Source: Hemerocallis citrina (lineage: Eukaryota; Streptophyta; Magnoliopsida; Asparagales; Asphodelaceae). Taken from it: a stretch of 64,000 bases of DNA. The first letter of the stretch is position 1, and every line of letters starts with the position of its first letter. The notes beneath the pieces are model-generated. The model was not told the origin of the DNA. It saw nothing but the letters and a program-made list of their open reading frames with translations, and searched no databases. This document shows positions 57,744 to 64,000 of the stretch, in pieces. The DNA lies in assembly GCA_017893485.1 (NCBI GenBank), contig CM030362.1:261444255-261508254 (forward strand), read 5' to 3'. The translations under genes and the position numbers were made by a program.

Positions 57744-58334
57744 TGTTACCGCTGATTTCGGTGTGGGGGTAAACAGATAGAATTTGTGAGTCCGGGAAGC
57801 ACCTGAACGATTGACTCGGCCTTCTTGCTCCTGGCACAACCTGCAAGGAAGTGCGAAACACCGGGGTTGATTCCGGCGACGCACCCTCCGACGCTCTTGT
57901 CAGTAATCAGGAAAAGATTAAGAAAGAGCTTAAGTGGTGAAAGAGTGATTAACCTGGTCTCGGTGGTAGAGGGGTTGTATTTATAGTCGCCTTTGGAACG
58001 ATTTGGGGCCTAATTTCCTGCCTAACAAATAGGAGAAAAATCCTCCTATTCTGTTTTGGGAAGTTAGGCCTTGATTCCCTGGTGAGAGCTAATCAGGTTT
58101 ATTGATTTGACCAAATCAGTGGCCTGATTCTCTTCTTGGTGGATTGGGCTTGTATCGGGTAGGGACCCGTACCCAATTGGAGTGGATCTATTCGCGGGTG
58201 GTTGGTTCTGTGAGAAGGAGGCCCAATACCCGTTTTGGATCCATCTGCATGTGAAATTACCTTTTTACCCCCGTGCTTCAGGATTCGTGATCGATCTGGA
58301 CGGTCCCGATTTAACCCCAATTTTAGCCATATCA
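57744..58334 (-). repeat. Tat B 3' LTR
   Basis: The minus strand starts TGATATGGC (58334 downward) and ends AGCGGTAACA at 57744; 591 bp. The TATA box is reversed at about 57978-57987 (TATTTATAGTCG). Most similar to the solo LTR 4829-5420 (shared CACCGGGGTTGAT, GACGCACCCTC and GACGCTC blocks). The left flank is TCTGA (57739-57743). Confidence 0.92.
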
Positions 58335-58347
58335 CGAGCCCCCCACT
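58335..58347 (-). promoter_or_regulatory. Tat B polypurine tract
   Basis: On the minus strand GAGTGGGGGGCTCG directly precedes the LTR start, matching GAAGTGGGGGGCTCG before the Tat A 3' LTR. It primes plus-strand DNA synthesis. Confidence 0.85.
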
Positions 58348-58739
58348 CCTAAAGACTGAGTGTGATCAGACTTTGAGGAGTAGTTTAGCTGTTTTAGTGG
58401 CTGATGGAGTTGTATTGGAGTCCAGACGTGGGATTTTGAATCTAGAAAGGGGGTAGTGAGGCAACTTTTGACGCCGCTGGCAGTTCTCTGGTCACATCGG
58501 GTGTTCAAGAGTTTTTATCTATTTTTTCGGACTACTTGTTTAACTTTGCGACGCGTTTGCTAATCATTCGGGGGCCTTAGTCGTACATTCTGGGCGATAA
58601 TTGTTCGTTCAAGGGTTCGAAAATGTGCCCCCTAAATCTCAATTACTCTCCAGAATTTTTGGCTAATTTTCCCGAATTTTTAACAATTTTCTCGCAATTT
58701 TTAAACAAATAAAACAAATTAAATAGATAAAAAATAATT
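58348..58739. other. Tat B spacer
   Basis: Unique-looking sequence, then AT-rich DNA before the tandem repeats, equivalent to 42481-42906 in Tat A. No gene seen. Confidence 0.55.
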
Positions 58740-60540
58740 TAAATACCGATTTATGGCGTGGCTCGATCTGGGCCGCTGATCGCAGATGGGCGCGAATTTC
58801 GGAAAGATCTGACGGCTGCTGTTGCTCGGCAGCGTTTTTCTCCGTTTACCAGTTCGGGAAGGCCTCTGCTCGGCAGCCGACCGAAGGCATTGGGGGTTCG
58901 GCAACCGACCGAAGGCTTGAGTGACGTGGCGTAATCTGGGCCGTTGGATGTTGGCACGCATCTCGAGACGGGAACGGTTCCCAAGAAAACGCTATCTTGT
59001 CTTCTAGCGCACGTGGCGCAATCTGAGCCGTTCGCCATTGGGAGCGTGAATTTCTGGGAGATCCAACGGCCGAGATAGCTCGGTGCCTTTTTTTCTCCAT
59101 TTACCAGTTCGGGAAGGCCTCTGCTCGGCAGCCGACCGAAGGTATGGGGGTTCGGCAGCGTCGTGGCGCTATCTGTTCGGAGGCGATCTCGCTTCCGAGA
59201 GTATTAATGACGCTCGGGGTTTGTGCGGCATTCCCCTTCCCCAGGTCATTAAGAATAATTCCTTTGATTAATGCGTGGCGTTTCGACTTCCGGGGATCAA
59301 TAATTCTCTCAATTAAAACGTGGCGCTTCAATTTCCGAGGGTAGTAATGGCTGGTTATTGGAGGCGGGCTATAAGTACCCCATCCCTTTTGTCATTTTCG
59401 TCACAACCAAATTGGGTTCCAGACCTCGGAGGCATCTGCCTTGGATAGCTTCTCTCTTGAAGTTCGGAGTGGTGGTCGCTCTTCTGCCTGGTTTTCCCTT
59501 TGTTCCTGACGGCCCCAAAGTGGATGTCAGGAGCGAGGGGGAACGAGGTAGTAGTGGTGACGACCGTAGTCCGCACTCGGGGGATGAGTTATCTCCGAAG
59601 GACGGGTGGTCGCTCTCTTACCTTGTTCTTCTCCCGTTCCGGACGGTCCCTAAGTGGGTGTCGGGAGCGGAGGAGAATAAGGCAAGAGTGGTGACGACCG
59701 TAGTCCGGATCCGAGGGATGGGCCTTCTCGGAAGGACGGGCGGTCGCCCCGCTGTCTTGTTGTTTCCCCATCCCTCACTGCTCCGACGGGGTGTGAGGGG
59801 TGGGGGGCAACAAGACAGTAGCGTCGACGGCCATGGTCCGGACCCGGGGTGTGGACCTCTTTCGAAGGACGGGTCGCCGTTCTCTCACCAAGATCTTCTG
59901 CCTTCTTCGGTTGCTCCGAAGTGAGTGTCGAAGTAGGCGGAGATCTTGGTGGGAGAGTGACGACCCCTGTCCGATGTCGATCTCCGGGCCGTCCGAGTCC
60001 GTTTGTTGCAACTGTGAAGGCGCCGCTGTTAGAGTCTTTCGACAAGCCGAGCCTTCCAGTTGCAACCAACTAGCTCGGGATGGTGCGTCTCTTTCGACCT
60101 CTGAGTGTTGATGGGTTCCCTCCCATCTCTGTCTTCCTTCTCGGGCTGATGGCTTTTGACGGAGGTCAGCCCGGGGGAGTTAGAGATGGGGGAGTGCCGA
60201 TCTGCTTCCGACCGGGGCCTGTTGTCGGGGTAATACCGACCGAGGCACGGGACCCGGGGGGCGCCTGCCGAGGGCGGCGCCTTAAAACATAATCAAAAAT
60301 TTTCCAGGTTCTTTTATGCATAGGCGAGGCGTCCGAGGGTCCGATCGTCCGAGCGACGTGGCGCTATCTGAGCCGCCGGATGCTGACACGCATCTCGAGA
60401 TGGGTGCGTTCTCCAAGAAAATACTATCTTGTCGTTTAGTGCTCTCGGCGAGATCTGGACCGTCTGATGAAGATCAGGCGCGAAAGTTGAGGGAGAAGGG
60501 AGTTTTCCCCATTTACCAGCTCGGGATGGCACTTGCACGG
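58740..60540. repeat. Tat B 3' repeats: ~255-bp units around a 134-bp array
   Basis: A unit with ACGTGGCG-AATCTG-GCCGTT and TTTACCAGTTCGGGAAGGCC recurs at about 58845 and 59100 (spacing 255), with a diverged copy at 60330-60535. Between them a 134-bp unit (GTGGTGACGACCGTAGTCCG at 59554 and 59688, diverged copies to 59965) is repeated three to four times, producing long open frames such as 59358-59924 that I do not regard as genes. Confidence 0.85.
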
Positions 60541-60697
60541 ATTCCGAGCAGACTCTATTGCGGCCACGTTCGGTTTGCTCGCAGCTCGGATTCTCGTCCC
60601 ATCTTGCCGAGCTGGTTGACCTTGTGGTGGGCCTTCGAGATGCTTCGAGAGTAGCCCAAAAGTCGCTCTGGAAATCCAAGAGGCGCCTCATTTTCAC

Positions 60698-60704
60698 TAT
60701 AAAT
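60698..60704 (+). promoter_or_regulatory. Probable TATA box of the Tat B antisense gene
   Basis: CACTATAAATC lies 199 bp upstream of the ATG at 60897, on the antisense strand of Tat B, followed by a CT-rich leader (TCACTTTTACTCTCTCTCTTTC). The position and context are those of a plant pol II core promoter. The leader contains AGCTGTCACTTCAAG/GTCAGT, also present before the Tat A copy. Confidence 0.6.
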
Positions 60705-60896
60705 CTTTACCCCCCCTTTGACCAAGTCTTCACTTTTCACTTTTACTCTCTCTCTTTCGTATTTACTTTGCTTCGAGGTCTTTAGCTCCCTGGTGGTGTC
60801 GCTAGCTGTCGCGGTAGCGTTCCTAGTTCCGGCGAAGTTTCCGACCGTAGCTGTCACTTCAAGGTCAGTCTCTTTCCCTTCTCTCTTTAGGAAAAT

Positions 60897-63299
60897 ATGG
60901 TTAAGATTTCGGCTGAGACCCCCGCCTCGGAGCAAGCCGTTGGCCGAGGGGAGAAAGAGAAAGGAGTAGTGGAGCCGAGCGAGCAGGACGTTGTTCGTCC
61001 AGACGCGGAGGGCGGAGTGGCCGAGGTGCCCCAAGAAGTCGCGGCGGAGTCCCGAAAGGGCAAAGCCGTAATTACTATAGTGGAGACGCCGAAGAGAGCG
61101 GGGGAGTTCGGTCGGCAGCCCATCACCGTGTCGAGCGTGGGAGGAGTCCGGGATTATACTGAGGATATCTTGGAGAAGGTTACCCAAGGTACGGCTAAAC
61201 TGGTGGAGGAGAACGAGCCTAGGGAGCTGTCCGAGGTCGATCGCAAGATCTCGACTCTTACCGAAGCGGACCTTCATCTGGTCCGAGAGGGCTTCCAGAT
61301 CCCTCTCGAGTACACGTTGCTCCTCCCTGGGCCGGGGTTCCGAGCCAACACTGGGTCCTCTCCGGACATATGCGTCTTTCCGGTCGACTCCCTCATTGCC
61401 GGTCTTCGCTTTCCCCTCCACCCGTTCGTGGTTGACGTCCTGGTTTGGTATGGTTTGAGTCCCGCTCAACTGATGCCGAACACATGGAGGCAAGTTGTGG
61501 CGTTCCTCCTCCGATGCCAAGAGATCGGCGCCAAGCCAACCATGTACCTCTTTCGAAGTCTCTTCCGACCTGTTCAGCCGAGAAAAGACGAGAAGAGGTT
61601 TTATCTTTCGCCCCGGCCGGGCGTGAAACTGATCGAGAATCCGGACTCGATCAAACACTGGAAGGACAAATACTTCCTCGTTCGGAATCTGACGCCATGG
61701 GTGATACCGACAGTTTGGGCGGACGGACTACCCAAGCGCACAAAGAAGGACGTTCCGCTGAACGCTGCGGAGACCGAGGTCCAGAAGAAGATCCTTGCTC
61801 TGCCGACGCTTAGTTGGAAGGATATCACCGAAGAGCATCTGTTCCGTGGGGGTCTCAGTCCGATCGACCCTCGTACGCTTCTGGTATTTATACTTCTCTC
61901 CGTAAAGTTTGCATTCAATTTTCTAAGTTTTTTCGTTCGACTCTTGCAGAGACCATGAAGCTCGATTACAAGGCCCTGGTGGCGAAGGGCAGGTCCGAGC
62001 AGGAGAAGAAGAAGAGGCCGTCGACAGCGCCTCAGGACAGCCGAGCTTCGAAGAAGGCCTCGGTAGTGAAGGCAGCCGACCAACCGAAGGTTGCGGTCCT
62101 GAAGGAGGGAGAGGTTGAGGTCCTTGTCCCTTCGGCAAAGGTCGCGGTCCCCGAGCAGGGTGGGGTCGTGGACCTCGATCCCTCGGCCTCGGATGCTCCT
62201 GCTCCTACCCCGGAGGCGGACGCTCCTGGTCCGTCGAGCAACGAGTTCGGAGTGGCTGATGCGCTGTCCCTCCCGGTTCCGCCACTCACCCCCGGCGCGG
62301 AGAAGATCTTGACCGAGCGTCATAAACAGATCTTCGTCCCCGATTGGCAGGTGATGAACGTCGACGACTTTTTGGGCGACGGGAACATCTGCATGGAGGC
62401 AGTGAGGCACTTGCCGACCCCGAAGGACCGAGCGACCCTGAGGGCCGGGATGGCAGGGGACAACGTGATGCAGATGGCCCGAAGCACTATGTCGGTAAGT
62501 GTGTCGAGCCCTTCTTCATTCATATTTTTCCTTGGAATTTTTCTAAGTTCTTGGGCTCGGATTTTAACGTGTCGTTCTCTTCCAGACCCTCTGCCACTTC
62601 AGTTGGCTGGTCGAGGAGATGGCGAGGAAGGATCAGGAGAAGGAGAAGGAGAGGACGGAGCGCGTTCGGGTTGCGAAGCGGCTTGAGTCCGAGTTGCTTC
62701 TATCGACGAAGAGAGTCGCTGAAGTGGAGGACTTGGAGAAGAAGCTGGCCGACGCCATCCAATCGTCGAAGGATACGGCGGCCAAGCTTGAGAAGGAGGT
62801 GGCCGAGCTGAAGGAGGAGCTTGCCAGCGCTCGGTCGGGAGCAGAGAAGGAGGTCACCGAGCTGAAGGATGAGCTGGCCAAGGCTCGGTCGGAAGGGGAG
62901 ACTGCTCGGAAGAGAGCCGAGAGGATCAAGGCCAACCACCTGAGGAAGGTGAAGAAGGTGAAGAAGGCCGTGCAAGAGGAGGCCGCGCAGCACATGATCC
63001 AGAATATGCTGGACGCCTACGGCCGTGCCCTGACCCACGTAGCCGCGAAGAACCCGGGCTTCGACTCGTCCTCCTATGACTTTTACGAGCCCGTGGAGGG
63101 GGAAGAAGGGATCACCGAGGGTTTACTCGGACCCGATGGTGAGACGGAACCCGCCGAAGGCGATGGTGAGACCGAAGCCGAGGGCGAGGAGGAGGAACTC
63201 TCCGAGGAGGAGAGCTGGAGCGAAGGCGGGGGCGAGGGTGACGGCGACGGCAAGGCCGAGGGGTCGACGAATCCGAGCGGCAAAAAGGTCGACCCCTGA
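60897..63299 (+). CDS. Antisense spliced gene of Tat B (gypsy-type transposon protein)
   Basis: Gene model: exons 60897-61872, 61950-62494 and 62586-63299, about 744 codons, all junctions in phase with GT/AG ends (CTC/GTACGC...CTTGCAG/AG; TCG/GTAAGT...TTCCAG/ACC). The ATG at 60897 follows the leader. Residues 1-95 are charged and disordered. Residues ~80-330 hold the conserved domain (GGVRDYTEDIL, FPVDSLIAGLRFPLHPF, LSPAQLMPNTWRQVVAFLL, YLSPRPGVKLIENPDS, LSWKDITEEHLF), resembling the Pfam family named putative gypsy-type transposon. Exon 2 is Pro/Ala-rich and ends in GAEKILTERHKQIF and WQVMNVDDFLGDG. Exon 3 has a coiled coil (EKKLADAIQ to KVKKVKKAVQEE), YGRALTHVAAKNPGFD and a very acidic tail. 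It runs antisense to the retrotransposon. A decayed copy is at 39940-41140. Its function is unknown; a protein-binding or nuclear role is only a guess. Confidence 0.82.
61873..61949 (+). other. Intron 1 of the antisense gene
   Basis: 77 bp, GTACGC...TTGCAG, T-rich. The equivalent intron in Tat A (40170-40251, minus strand) starts GTATGC after the same GATCGACC context and ends TTTGTAG, so donor, acceptor and position are shared. Reading through gives an early stop in the next frame. Confidence 0.78.
62495..62585 (+). other. Intron 2 of the antisense gene
   Basis: 91 bp, GTAAGT...TTCCAG, T-rich, phase 0, joining MARSTMS to TLCHFSWLVEEMARK. Confidence 0.78.
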
Positions 63300-63492
63300 C
63301 TCGGTTGTCTTCCTACTTTCAGTCTTTTTAGTTTTGTTTTCTTTTTGTAAGCCTTATTGCGGACTGGCCACCGCCTTTGTTTTGAATGAAAAGTATTTTG
63401 TTTGGCCAAAAATTTGTCCAAGTGTTGAGCCTCGGACTTAGTGTGCGTTTATTTCTCCAACTGTTGGGCCTCGGATTTATTTCCGCTTTTCA
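63300..63492 (+). other. Region between the two antisense frames
   Basis: T-rich 3'-UTR-like sequence with AATGAA-type poly(A) signals (TTTTGAATGAAAAG, about 63380-63393). Two copies of a ~40-bp unit GTTG(A/G)GCCTCGGA(C/T)TTA follow, ending in the acceptor-like CGCTTTTCAG at 63484-63493. Confidence 0.5.
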
Positions 63493-63493
63493 G

Positions 63494-64000
63494 GTGGTGT
63501 TTGGTCCGGTCACGGAGCTGGTCTTCCTTCGGAAGGAATTGGCCAATTTGAAGCGTGAACTTTCGGACAGCCGGCAGAGGCGGTTTCTCCTGCTCGGCCA
63601 GGCGGAGGAGGTCAGGGCAGTTCTGAGGAGGAACTGTCGCGAGCTGCATCAACTCCGGAAGCGCTCCCAGGGTCCTGGTTCCGAAGGGGAAATTGAGCGG
63701 CTTCGTGGGGAGCTTAAAGCCGCCGAGCAGAAGAACGACGATCTTTTGGCCAAGGTACAACACTTGGGGCTATCGGAGAGAGAGTGTTCGGCGGAAAGGG
63801 AGAAGATGGCCTCCGAGCTGGAGGGGGCTTTAGCTGAGCGTAAGAGACTATTGGCCGAAGTCGACATGCTCAGGAGGATCACAATAGATAGGGGGATTGA
63901 GGTCACCCACTATCGGCGGCTTGCAACTGATAGTCCCAATGCCTCCGGGTCGTTGAAGGCCCCTCGATCAAAGAAATTGGCGAAGGACGTCGTCCTGAGG
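63494..64000 (+). CDS. Second antisense coiled-coil frame of Tat B (partial)
   Basis: From an acceptor-like CTTTTCAG (63493) the frame is open to the window end, about 169 codons: VTELVFLRKELANLKREL, RFLLLGQAEEVRAVL, ELHQLRKR, SEGEIERLRGELKAAEQK, MASELEGALAERKRLLAEV, GIEVTHYRRLATDS. It is Leu/Glu/Arg/Lys-rich with heptad spacing, so a coiled coil is likely. It may be a 3' exon of an alternatively spliced transcript of the upstream gene, or an exon of a second gene. I recognise no specific family. The end lies outside the window. Confidence 0.55.
   Translation, partial: MVFGPVTELVFLRKELANLKRELSDSRQRRFLLLGQAEEVRAVLRRNCRELHQLRKRSQGPGSEGEIERLRGELKAAEQKNDDLLAKVQHLGLSERECSAEREKMASELEGALAERKRLLAEVDMLRRITIDRGIEVTHYRRLATDSPNASGSLKAPRSKKLAKDVVLR

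Larger units (their letters stand above)
57744..64000 (-). mobile_element. Tat B: Tat-type element, minus strand, 3' part
   Basis: The 3' LTR (57744-58334) with its polypurine tract on the right shows that the element lies on the minus strand and extends rightwards out of the window. Visible parts in + order: 3' LTR, PPT, AT-rich spacer (58640-58740), tandem repeats (58740-60540), the antisense gene 60897-63299 and a second antisense frame to 64000. Integrase and the rest of pol should lie beyond 64000. The layout mirrors Tat A 39940-43523. Confidence 0.85.

Noticed and set aside
59358..59924. 188-codon frame in Tat B as a gene
   Set aside because: It spans a 134-bp tandem array and several frames on both strands are open across it. 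GC-rich repeats explain the lack of stops.

Overview
The window looks like repeat-rich nuclear DNA of a flowering plant, most likely a eudicot. I infer this from Ty3/gypsy elements of the plant Tat and chromovirus (Tekay/Del-like) types, a plant-type Helitron with a Rep/helicase gene, a Ty1/copia element and MITEs, all in AT-rich DNA. A captured gene fragment resembles the plant MAK/MHK kinase family. I see no convincing host gene, tRNA or rRNA.

Regions 1-48.5 kb form one deep nest. A tandem repeat (about 305 bp, flanking both ends) was hit by a Tekay-type LTR element now reduced to a solo LTR (1312-48508, target duplication ACAGT). That solo LTR is split by three insertions: a 14-kb Helitron on the minus strand (3006-17037), a Tat element on the plus strand (Tat A, 17193-43523), and another solo LTR (44090-47592, duplication TTAAA). 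The Helitron carries a solo Tat LTR (4829-5420, duplication GTGTC) and three exons of a captured kinase gene. Tat A is split by a solo LTR inside its protease (20004-23123) and by an unclassified insert X (24835-38518). X contains a minus-strand Tekay-like chromovirus (about 25606-38443), whose integrase/chromodomain junction is split by a 4.6-kb solo LTR (27024-31654).

Regions 48.5-57.7 kb hold the other end of the 305-bp repeat, a short minus-strand copia element (49773-52833, duplication TGATC) sitting at the edge of a third Tat-like 3' LTR (Tat C, 52834-53395), tandemly repeated Tat C 3' sequence, a 0.7-kb MITE packed with palindromes, two fold-back elements, microsatellites and a hAT-like terminus.

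Regions 57.7-64 kb are the 3' part of a minus-strand Tat element (Tat B): 3' LTR, polypurine tract, tandem repeats, and then, on the opposite (plus) strand, a spliced antisense gene of about 744 codons with its own TATA box, followed by a second antisense coiled-coil reading frame that runs off the window. Tat A keeps a broken copy of the same antisense gene with its first intron in the corresponding place. This conserved, intron-bearing antisense gene is the most interesting object here. All retrotransposon polyproteins in the window carry stops, frameshifts or deletions; the antisense gene of Tat B appears intact.
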